From Nitrospira sp. (lineage in GTDB: Bacteria; Nitrospirota; Nitrospiria; Nitrospirales; Nitrospiraceae): a stretch of 64,000 bases of DNA. The position numbers and the translations under genes are program-made. This document shows, piece by piece, positions 27,205 through 34,357 of the stretch. Position 1 is the first letter of the stretch. Each line of letters begins with the position of its first letter. The notes under the pieces are model-generated. The model searched no databases. It was not told the DNA's origin and was given only the letters and a program-made list of their open reading frames with translations. The DNA is taken from NCBI GenBank assembly GCA_024330965.1, contig JANDJL010000010.1, positions 21,186 to 85,185 on the forward strand, given 5' to 3'.

Positions 27205-27305
27205 GGCGAACCTCCTTGTCTTGCTTTCCTGCGTTGCTTCCTTGTCCCGTGCTGCTTTTGCTCTCATGAGCGGGCCAGTACCCGATCAGGCCCGAGCCGA
27301 TGTCG

Positions 27306-27367
27306 ATTATGTGCGGGACAGATACGTAGGGCTACTGATGAATAACAATGGGTGCAACAGATGTGAC
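27306..27367 (-). promoter_or_regulatory. Dyad promoter for VPLPA gene at 26353
   Basis: On the - strand GTCACATCTGTTGCA (27367-27353) is followed after 41 nt by CATAAT (27311-27306), one base from the -10 consensus. The outer flank is CTAAAAATATG on the + strand. No good -35 hexamer lies between them. Confidence 0.6.
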
Positions 27368-27474
27368 TAAAAATATGTAACGAAAAACAATCGGCCGGAT
27401 CGGTGCAAACAGAGAAAAGAGAGGCAGCGGAAGGAGGAGAAAAGGGGGTCGAGGAGGAGAAAGGGGAGATGCAC

Positions 27475-27651
27475 ATGACGAAGATGCTGGCAGGAGTGGT
27501 TGGGATTGGGCTTGTAGGTCTCACGGCTTATGGCGGCTTACAGGAGGTGTGGGAAGGACCGGCGGCGGAGTCATTTAAACCTAAACCGAAGACCGGAGCC
27601 GTAGTGCCATTGAAGGTGGGTGCCTACGAAGGGCCGCGCGAAGCGTCTTAA
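27475..27651 (+). CDS. Small membrane-anchored or secreted protein
   Basis: 58 residues: MTKMLAGVVGIGLVGLTAYGG forms a hydrophobic N-terminal segment, followed by a short Lys/Pro-rich tail (FKPKPKTGAVVPLKVG). AAGGGGAG (27461-27468) lies 6 nt upstream of ATG 27475; earlier in-frame starts are in a Glu/Lys-rich stretch without a site. No family recognised. It is divergent from the VPLPA gene at 26353. Confidence 0.45.
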   Translation: MTKMLAGVVGIGLVGLTAYGGLQEVWEGPAAESFKPKPKTGAVVPLKVGAYEGPREAS

Positions 27652-28033
27652 GCGGTGTTGATCAGTGTCCTTGGGAAAACCGGTCGCTATCAGCTATCAA
27701 GCGATCGTTCGGCTCGACTGTGTAAGCGGGGCGCTCTCAACAAGGAGTGGAGTGAGCTACTGGCTGCCAACTATTTCGGGGTGTCCGCCCGCTTCGTAAA
27801 TCTACAGCGACCCGCCCGGCGGTATGCTTGTTCTTCGCATACGTTCAGTCAGGCTTCTGTTCCAGAACCGGCAACCCTTCCAGCTCCATAATCCGCAGTG
27901 CGTTCTCAGCACCCCTTCCCGTAATCCCCCGCAATCCCAAATCGCTGACGAAAAGACGTGATCGCTCCACCGTCTCCATCACCGTCCGGGTGATGATCGC
28001 ACCCAAGGAAAGAAATGGGGGCCGGTCTTGCAA
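27652..28033. other. Stretch with a possible gene remnant
   Basis: No intact gene. On the - strand, 27845-28033 encodes a protein-like fragment (LFVSDLGLRGITGRGAENALRIMELEG) without a start signal; it looks like a piece of a larger gene but I cannot place the family. Confidence 0.35.
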
Positions 28034-28462
28034 TCACACGGTGAGTTCGCTCACGGGCGACGCCCAAGTGCACACGTTCAGGCTGTCACATCCGTGGGCG
28101 GCCCAGGCCGATTCTCCATCTGACCCTAAAGCAAGGAGGGGCGGCCACAAGGCGAACGTGCCGGCGGTTATCAAAGAGGACCTCGACGATTTTGACGGCG
28201 ATGATGACCGTCCGCTTGCTCAGGCGGTCGGCCAGCGTGCAGCCGACCGGGGACAACAACACCAGCAGCAAGGTGAAGATAACCAAGGCGATCGCAGTTT
28301 GCGTCTGCGCGGCGGTTTCGATTTCCGGTCCCGGCGCCATCTGCGCGGTCGCTTGCAGGATCGCCAGCAAAGCCACCATCAGCTTCCAGGCGTTGTCGTT
28401 GAACGCGCATAGAACTGGGCGATCAGCAGACCGCGGAGGGGATGTCGAGATGTCGGCGTCAT
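28034..28462 (-). pseudogene. Fragment of an LplT/MFS-type transporter gene
   Basis: From ATG 28462 the - strand reads HPLRGLLIAQF, then (after a frameshift near 28410) AFNDNAWKLMVALLAILQ, QTQTAIALVIFTLLLVLLSP, TLADRLSKRTVIIAVKIVEVL and, in a third frame, AGTFALW. These are the first two to three membrane helices and the cytoplasmic loop of MFS proteins of the lysophospholipid transporter/acyl-ACP synthetase fusion type. The reading frame breaks at least twice and the other nine or so helices are missing. A decayed remnant. Confidence 0.7.
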
Positions 28463-28544
28463 CAAATGGTCAATGCTATGCACTGCCCCAATCTCTAATA
28501 ATGAAGAAGGCACGGGAAAGGTCAAAGAAAACGGACATGGCCGA

Positions 28545-28996
28545 CTATCTGCGTTTTTGGAGCGGATTGTTCCAGCGCAGTCCGGGAAAGCGGGCGAAAT
28601 CGCCATCTGTGGAGCACAGTGTTACACCATGGTCGATCGCCAGGGCAGCAAGATGCGCATCGGACACGAGATTGGAGCGCGGGGTGGCTTGCGTCAGCAG
28701 GGAACCGAGGATGTCCTTATGCCGCTCAGTCGGCTGCGGGATCCATAGTGGTGGACAGGCTAACCAACCTTTGACATGATCCCAGCGACATGATCCCAGG
28801 CTTCGGCGATGGAGGCGGGGCGCTCAAAAATCCGTGGATTTGAAACGAGGCGGATGAAGCCCAGCAGCGATTGCCAGGGCAGGTCGACCGCCGTGGCGCC
28901 GTTTAGTTGTGATTCAAGCCATTCGCGAGCGGCTTCGTGCTGAGCCAGCGAGGTGAGCTGCGCATAGACCAGCAGGTTGGCATCGATGAGGATCAC
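28545..28996 (-). pseudogene. vapC: VapC-type PIN toxin gene disrupted by a 14-bp duplication
   Basis: GTG start at 28996 gives MILIDANLLVYA, the first acidic motif of PIN-domain ribonucleases, but the frame stops at 28760 after GIMSKVG. A 14-bp tandem duplication (28773-28786 and 28787-28800) causes this: removing one copy restores AWDHVKGWLACPPLW and the rest of the domain in the other frame, including LVSDAHLAALAIDHG and LCSTDGDFARF (second and third acidic motifs) to a stop at 28545. The gene start overlaps the vapB stop by four bases. Toxin is predicted inactive. Confidence 0.82.
28773..28800. repeat. 14-bp tandem duplication inside vapC
   Basis: GACATGATCCCAGC (28773-28786) is followed by GACATGATCCCAGG (28787-28800), 13 of 14 bases identical. 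The 14-bp length is not a multiple of three and shifts the toxin frame. Confidence 0.85.
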
Positions 28997-29240
28997 CGGA
29001 AGGCGTTGTCTTCCGCCGTAGCCAGGACTTCGGCCACGTCATCCAGGCTGCCGACCAGACAGCGACCCAGCTCAAGGGGTTTCGTCTTGAACGGCGCTCT
29101 CCTCGGTTTGGACGCGAACAACTCTTTGAGGCCCGCCGCATGGCGTCATTGACCACCGATTTCAGGCTCCCTTTCCGGACTTTTCGCGCCCGGCGTAACA
29201 GCGTCGCCACGTCGTCATCTAGGCTCAGTGTCGTCCGCAT
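28993..29240 (-). pseudogene. vapB: VapB-type antitoxin gene with one frameshift
   Basis: From ATG 29240: MRTTLSLDDDVATLLRRARK, a ribbon-helix-helix domain typical of VapB antitoxins, then KSVVNDAMRR. After that the frame is lost at a G run near 29137-29142, one base short; in the corrected frame the sequence continues LKELFASKPRRAPFKTKPLE and ends at TGA 28993, overlapping the vapC GTG. Such coupling is usual for vapBC. Either a real mutation or a base-call error; the toxin next door is independently broken. Confidence 0.72.
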
Positions 29241-29523
29241 GCACCAAATCATAGTTCATAATAGCAGTGATGTCTTGATATCAACGAGTCACAGAGAAAA
29301 AGGGTCGAGGAAACAGGGCGGGAGTCGGGGTTGCGTCATCGATAAAAAGCTGGGGACGGGCGCGGGGCAAAAAAGATCCCCCCACCAAGACACACCGGGA
29401 CACTCTGCTCAGCGGGGCCGCCGATTTAGGGACTGATGCCAGAGCGTGGGCCGTCGCGGCAGTGGGCGTGCCTGCCACCAAACGACTCCCGACCGCTTTT
29501 TGTGACGCTGGACTCGAGGGCCT

Positions 29524-30312
29524 CTAAGAAGTCGCTCCTTTGTACACCGGCTGCCGCGGGGAAGTGCCCCGCCGGCGCGAACGGCTGGTCCTGGCATAGT
29601 GACGGTTGCGGATGATGACGGGATCGATCAGGTTGCCGCACGAAATGCAGCGCCATGCCTGCATGCTGTCTCGCTCGCCGGTTCGGAGCGCGTCCAGCGG
29701 ATCGAGCGGGTCGATCGGATGCATGAGGCCATGGCAGCGGTGGCAGGTCGGTGGGGCGCCGATGGCGGTGTTTGCTGTGAGGGGGAGATGCCCTGACGGG
29801 GAGGCGTCCCACTCGTGAGCAATTGATGTATGTGATGTATGGGAAGCTGACTCGATAACCGGTGAGGTCGGAGGTGTCATGGTGTCCTGGAGTTCGGACC
29901 GGATCAGGCGGCCGATGTGCGCGAAATCGGCAGGCCGAACTTGGATGTAGCGAAGGAAGAACTCTTTTCTCACACGAGCGGACTCGCCCTTGATCGGCTC
30001 TCCCATGACGATAACCACCGCCTGGGGTGAGGCGGCTTCAATCACTCGAAGGACATCCTCGATGCAGGGCGACGCTGCCTGTGTGGCACAGGTCAAATCG
30101 ATCAAGATCGCCTGAGGACGAACCTCTCGGCATTCGTCGAGAATCGTCGCCCACGATCGAATCAGCACGGCCTGGTAGCCGTGAGCAGCCAGCCAATCGG
30201 CCAGTTTGATTCCAAACGTCAGGTCATGGGTTCCGATCAAGACGGCCGGTCTCTTCCTCTCCGGCCCACGTGACAACATCAATGCACTCGGCGACATCAG
30301 TGAACTCGACAT
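29524..30312 (-). CDS. Receiver-like domain joined to a zinc ribbon
   Basis: 262 residues. Residues 20-145 have the alpha/beta layout of a response-regulator receiver (VLIGTHDLTFGIKLADWLAAHG, AILIDLT with Asp72 at the phospho-acceptor position, VVIVMGEP), but the N-terminal acidic pair is reduced to a single His-Asp and the conserved Lys is uncertain, so it may be degenerate. A linker (about 146-186) leads to a treble-clef-like zinc ribbon with CxxC pairs at Cys190/Cys193 and Cys222/Cys225. AAGGAAGG precedes the ATG. No output domain of a known class is present. Confidence 0.65.
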   Translation of the reverse strand: MSSSLMSPSALMLSRGPERKRPAVLIGTHDLTFGIKLADWLAAHGYQAVLIRSWATILDECREVRPQAILIDLTCATQAASPCIEDVLRVIEAASPQAVVIVMGEPIKGESARVRKEFFLRYIQVRPADFAHIGRLIRSELQDTMTPPTSPVIESASHTSHTSIAHEWDASPSGHLPLTANTAIGAPPTCHRCHGLMHPIDPLDPLDALRTGERDSMQAWRCISCGNLIDPVIIRNRHYARTSRSRRRGTSPRQPVYKGATS

Positions 30313-30581
30313 CGAAGAACCTTCCTTTCTGCCTCAAGTCTTGCTGCCTCACGCTCGGATCGCGACCGTGCGATATCGTTCGGGGCGCTAAAGTTGTTTT
30401 CGATTGGTGTCAATTGCACTCAGCATGCACGGGGACCATCAAAGCATAAAATGAAAGAGGGGGCTACCGAATGGTGCCGACGTCTGCACCGGATATGGTG
30501 AAAAGATTCTTAGAAAGAGGGGCTGCCGCTGAGCCACCGGTGTTTGCACGCTCGACGGAGAACCCCGCAAGAGGTCCCGCC

Positions 30582-32102
30582 CTATTGTGCTGTAGGCATG
30601 GCCTGGGTGCGGAGATATCTGCGTCGCCGAATCAAGCCGATCAAGCTGATGACCCCGCCTGCAAACAACCAGGCCGTCGCTGGAAGGGGAACGGGCGCAG
30701 CAGCCGTTTCGATGCGCCAGGCCAGCGCATAGTCCCAAGAAAAGTCCGCAGTCTCGGTGGTGGTCACACGCAGTTCGTAACGGCCGCCCGACAACAGGCG
30801 GATAAACAGGTTTTCGCTGTTGTCGAACAGGCTGGCAGAGGAGGCGATCAGGCGGTGAGTTGTCACATCGTACAGGGAAAGGTCAAGGTTATAGAGTCTC
30901 GCGGTGGGATCGGGACCGCCGGAGACATCGAGATTCCAGACGAGCGAAGCGAACAGTGTGACATCGCTGGTCGTGTTGAAAAAATAGGAGGCAACGCGAG
31001 GCGCCTCATCCAGCCCGCCGATCGTGCCATGGTCGAATCCGTAAGGAGCGATGTCGTTCCCACCATATTGGACGCTCGGCTGTTCGCCGCCGGCCAGGAT
31101 GCGATAGCTATTGAAGATATTCAGTTGCCCGGCTCCGTAGCGGCTGTCGAGGCCGTTGGCTGTCTCATATCCGCTACTCCGGTAATCGGTGATGCCGACC
31201 CTCGTGGTGGTGTTGTGTGTTTCGCGGTCGGCTCCGGCCATGAGGGTGGCTTTGATCGTTTCGGATCGCTCCGCGTTATAAACGGAGCCGACCCCAGGGG
31301 CGTCGATTGCGCCTTCCGAGAGGGACAGTCCCCCCTCATGGCCGGCCTGAACCAGTAACGTGGCGGCGGCGGATACGGCGGCCGTCGCGCTGCTGGTGGT
31401 GCCGACGGGAACGACCAGCGTGGGTACCGTGCGGCCTGCTCCATAGAGACCGTCAACCGCAATCGATCCTTGTTGGTGAGAGCCATCCGACCGACCGACG
31501 GCGATCACGTTATACCCGCTGCCTCCCAACAGCGGAGCGCCTTCTGGACCATTGGTGAGACCGGTCACTTGGAGTGCCTCGTACCGGTCAACCAGGCGAT
31601 CAACCAGGCGCAGCAGGGTGCCATTGCTGAGATGGTCGTTGGTATTGCCGACCCAACTGTGATTGGTGACGCGGGGCAGTCCGGCCGTCGACGAACTTCC
31701 GAGCCTCGGCAAGGCATCGAGCCAGCCGTTGGCTTCGTACACGGTAATGCTATTGATGCCGGGCGCCATGGAGCTGGTAATTCCATAGAAGAGGGAGCCA
31801 ACCTCCGTGGCATGACTGGAGTAGCTTCCGGAAGGATTGCCGCCGATCGGCGTGATCGTCTTCCCGGCGAACTCGGGAGTCGAGAGGTTAGGCATGAAAA
31901 TCGGCGCGGCCCCGCCGCTCGTGTCATTGATGGGAGCCTCGACCTGGGAGACAGGAATGATTGCGCCGGTCGGCATCGCCGCTCCCAGTTCCCGTTGGAG
32001 GGCCGTGTAGCCGACATCCGCCAGGTAGGCATAAACCTGGAAGACCGGTAAAAAGACGAATGTGCAGAGCAGCAATGTGACGATGCGAGGAAAGCCCTTC
32101 AT
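30582..32102 (-). CDS. Subtilisin-like VPLPA-CTERM surface protein
   Basis: 506 residues. Signal peptide, then an S8-like fold: SHATEVGSLFYG (His97 in place of the catalytic His block), VTNHSW (about 145-150), NVIAVGRSDG, and GTTSSATAAVSAAATLLV (234-251) where Ser237 matches the nucleophile. The usual catalytic Asp block is replaced by IIPVSQVEAP (48-57), so Glu55 may substitute or the enzyme may be inactive. A C-terminal pre-peptidase-like beta domain precedes the tail VPLPATAWLFAGGVISLIGL, RRRR, with about 10 extra residues. ATG 32102 is preferred over TTG 32108. Divergent from the EPS operon. Confidence 0.8.
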   Translation of the reverse strand: MKGFPRIVTLLLCTFVFLPVFQVYAYLADVGYTALQRELGAAMPTGAIIPVSQVEAPINDTSGGAAPIFMPNLSTPEFAGKTITPIGGNPSGSYSSHATEVGSLFYGITSSMAPGINSITVYEANGWLDALPRLGSSSTAGLPRVTNHSWVGNTNDHLSNGTLLRLVDRLVDRYEALQVTGLTNGPEGAPLLGGSGYNVIAVGRSDGSHQQGSIAVDGLYGAGRTVPTLVVPVGTTSSATAAVSAAATLLVQAGHEGGLSLSEGAIDAPGVGSVYNAERSETIKATLMAGADRETHNTTTRVGITDYRSSGYETANGLDSRYGAGQLNIFNSYRILAGGEQPSVQYGGNDIAPYGFDHGTIGGLDEAPRVASYFFNTTSDVTLFASLVWNLDVSGGPDPTARLYNLDLSLYDVTTHRLIASSASLFDNSENLFIRLLSGGRYELRVTTTETADFSWDYALAWRIETAAAPVPLPATAWLFAGGVISLIGLIRRRRYLRTQAMPTAQ

Positions 32103-32247
32103 GCTCAAGACACTCGTTAGTGTTCGTTGTTCTCAGTTGCTGTTACGACCCGTTGTTGAACGATGTTCCGCCGACAGTGGTATCCTTGAATGCCAGGCTA
32201 AGCTTGGAAAAAAACGACGGTGTCCCTCCCATGCGCCCACAAGAAGA

Positions 32248-32275
32248 ATTATAGCCGTACTGAGGGGGAATCCAA
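32248..32275 (-). promoter_or_regulatory. Sigma70-type promoter for the subtilisin-like gene
   Basis: On the - strand TTGGAT (32275-32270), a 16-nt spacer, and a perfect TATAAT (32253-32248), about 146 nt before ATG 32102. It contrasts with the other VPLPA promoters, which lack a -35. Confidence 0.55.
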
Positions 32276-32354
32276 TGCCGGGATTGCCGAATGATGCTCC
32301 TGTTGCAACAGAAATCATGCCTGCGAAACGGCCGGCGCCGCGCCAGGTTCTCTT

Positions 32355-32419
32355 TTAACGATTCGTTAACACAAACTTAAGGCCCAGTGTCCGATTCCGG
32401 CGGTCACCAACAGTAAACT
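32355..32419 (+). promoter_or_regulatory. EPS dyad promoter 1
   Basis: TTAACGATTCGTTAACA (32355-32371) contains a perfect 7-bp inverted repeat (TTAACGA-T-TCGTTAA). After 42 nt comes TAAACT (32414-32419), a -10-like hexamer; no recognisable -35. The same 17-mer lies upstream of the third EPS operon and a degenerate copy upstream of the second. Confidence 0.65.
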
Positions 32420-32579
32420 AACTCGCCTCAAAATGTGGTGAGTGCAAGAGGGAGCGTGTGTGTATTTCGTCAGCCGGACGAGCGCCGATGATGGAATGGC
32501 GGACGAACGGGGTCTGAATCATCTCGTTGCGGTATATTTTTAACGTATTAGACCGGCCATTCTTCATGGAGGTGTCAAG

Positions 32580-34208
32580 ATGCGAGGACGATTTCACATG
32601 CGTTTCGCAACTACGGCTGCTTTCCTGCAGGGTGGTGTCATCTTCGCCGTGCTTTGTATGGTGCTGCTCGCAGCGGCGGAAACCCAGGCCGCGATCTACT
32701 ATGTGGACTGTGACACGGGAAACGACACCACCGATGGGTTGAGCGAGGCACGGGCCTGGCGATCGACCGACAAAGTGTCCGCGTTCAACTTTCAGGATGG
32801 TGACCATGTCCGGTTCAAGAAGGGCTGTGTGTGGGAGAATGTGCTGGTAAAGGTCTCCCGCTCTCTCACACTTGAGGCCTACGGCAATGCCGGTCCGCTT
32901 CCCCATCTGGTGGGCGCCGTTCGGATTCGTTCCTGGGTAGGACCATCAAATGGCGGCATCGTTTCAGCGGAGGCGGCAATTGCGCCGGGCTCTCCGGGCC
33001 CGAAAGACGTGCTCATTGTGTATGACGAGCGGCACCGCCGATTTTATGACAAAGTGTCGGCGATGGCGTCGCTCACGGCTCCCGGCCAGTTCTTTCACGA
33101 TGCCGAGGCGCGGATTCTCTATGTCAGGCTGCTGGCCGGTACCAATCCGTCGCAGGATCTGTATGTCTCCAGCAGAAACCACATTATTGAGTTGCAACCA
33201 GGCAGTGTTGAACGTGTGGTAGTGGAGGGGCTGCGACTCTCGTTCGCTAACGAACATGCGGTCGGTTTTTGGTATCAATCGTCCGATGCGAACTATGGGT
33301 CATTACGAGTGGCGAATTGTGAGTTCTTTGGCCACGCCTATCAGGCTATCCACATCGGCGGCACCAACAGGTTTCGAGATGTCGAAATTTTGAACAACAC
33401 CATCACCGCGATCGGCAACGAGGGGGTGTACATTCGCTACCTCAAGGGGCAAGAACAGGGGCTGGTGGTGACCAGGATGTTACGGATCAGCGGAAATGAC
33501 ATCGGGGGCAACGGATTCGGGTGGCGATCCGACGGAATATGGGCAAACGGCGAGGGGCTCGACATTAAACAAGGCGTGGCTGCCGGAAGCATCGATCACA
33601 ATACAGTCTACGATCTGAATGGAATGTTCGGCATCGGGATTGGATCGTCGAATGTGACGATCGAGCACAATACGATCATGAACGTGCGCATGGCGGGAGC
33701 TGATGCGGAATCGGGCATCGCCGGCATTATAATAGACCCCTATGACTCGAATGGCCCAACGATTGTACGGCACAATACCGTGACGATGTCGAATGCTCAC
33801 GGAATCGCCGTTCGAGGCGTGGCTCATCTCAAGCCGCGGGTCGAGATTTACGATAACGACGTAACGGTCAATGAGCCCTATGCGCCGTTTGCCTTTACGT
33901 CTCAGAATGTGGCCAATACGATGATCAGGAATAATCGAACGAGAGGCGGCGGAGCCGCCCTGGCGGTCCTCAAACCCTGTTGCCCACCTGTTGGTGTGGA
34001 GGTGTGGGGGAACGTGTTCCGAAACGTCTTGGTTCCGGTCATGACGGCTAAGGATCTCTCGCGCGGCGTCCAAATGACCACGAACCTATTTTGTGTCCGG
34101 GGATCGGTGGAGCTTGCACGCAGGATGTCGCCGTTGGGCAATACTATTGTGAGTGCTCACGAGTGCGAAAGGCCGGTCGCGAACCCCCAGAACTTGCGTG
34201 TGCAATGA
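32580..34208 (+). CDS. Exported right-handed beta-helix protein of the EPS locus
   Basis: 542 residues. Signal peptide to TQA, then IYYVDCDTGNDTTDGLSE, the typical opening of secreted parallel beta-helix proteins, and repeated coils with Asn ladders (FRDVEILNNTITAIGN, SIDHNTVYDLNG, VTIEHNTIMNV, TIVRHNTVTMSN, VEIYDNDVTV). Such folds occur in alginate epimerases, polysaccharide lyases and tailspike-like proteins, so it may modify or cut the polymer made by this locus. GGAGGT lies just before ATG 32580. First gene of the first EPS operon; no specific catalytic residues can be assigned. Confidence 0.75.
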   Translation: MRGRFHMRFATTAAFLQGGVIFAVLCMVLLAAAETQAAIYYVDCDTGNDTTDGLSEARAWRSTDKVSAFNFQDGDHVRFKKGCVWENVLVKVSRSLTLEAYGNAGPLPHLVGAVRIRSWVGPSNGGIVSAEAAIAPGSPGPKDVLIVYDERHRRFYDKVSAMASLTAPGQFFHDAEARILYVRLLAGTNPSQDLYVSSRNHIIELQPGSVERVVVEGLRLSFANEHAVGFWYQSSDANYGSLRVANCEFFGHAYQAIHIGGTNRFRDVEILNNTITAIGNEGVYIRYLKGQEQGLVVTRMLRISGNDIGGNGFGWRSDGIWANGEGLDIKQGVAAGSIDHNTVYDLNGMFGIGIGSSNVTIEHNTIMNVRMAGADAESGIAGIIIDPYDSNGPTIVRHNTVTMSNAHGIAVRGVAHLKPRVEIYDNDVTVNEPYAPFAFTSQNVANTMIRNNRTRGGGAALAVLKPCCPPVGVEVWGNVFRNVLVPVMTAKDLSRGVQMTTNLFCVRGSVELARRMSPLGNTIVSAHECERPVANPQNLRVQ

Positions 34209-34357
34209 GTGTGGCGGCCCAGAGGGTGGGATCAGTAGTCGAGCCGATGGAACAGGCTTGGGCCGTGCCGTCGCCATCGACGCTGTTGGAAACGGTAAGG
34301 TGGAGAGGGTGCTCGCTCTTGACGACGTTGCACCAATGAACCAGTAGGTAACAGCCG

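Larger units (their letters stand above)
32103..32579. other. Divergent control region between protease-like and EPS genes
   Basis: 477 bases with no gene. It contains a sigma70-type promoter on the - strand (32248-32275) and the EPS dyad promoter on the + strand (32355-32419). A degenerate GTCACATCTG-type element (TGCAACAGAAATCAT, 32304-32318, 11 of 15 positions) lies upstream of the - strand promoter. Confidence 0.6.

Noticed and set aside
32304..32318. TGCAACAGAAATCAT near the subtilisin-like gene promoter
   Set aside because: Eleven of 15 positions match the dyad, but the nearby sigma70-type promoter lies at a different spacing (about 50 nt), so the resemblance may be chance.
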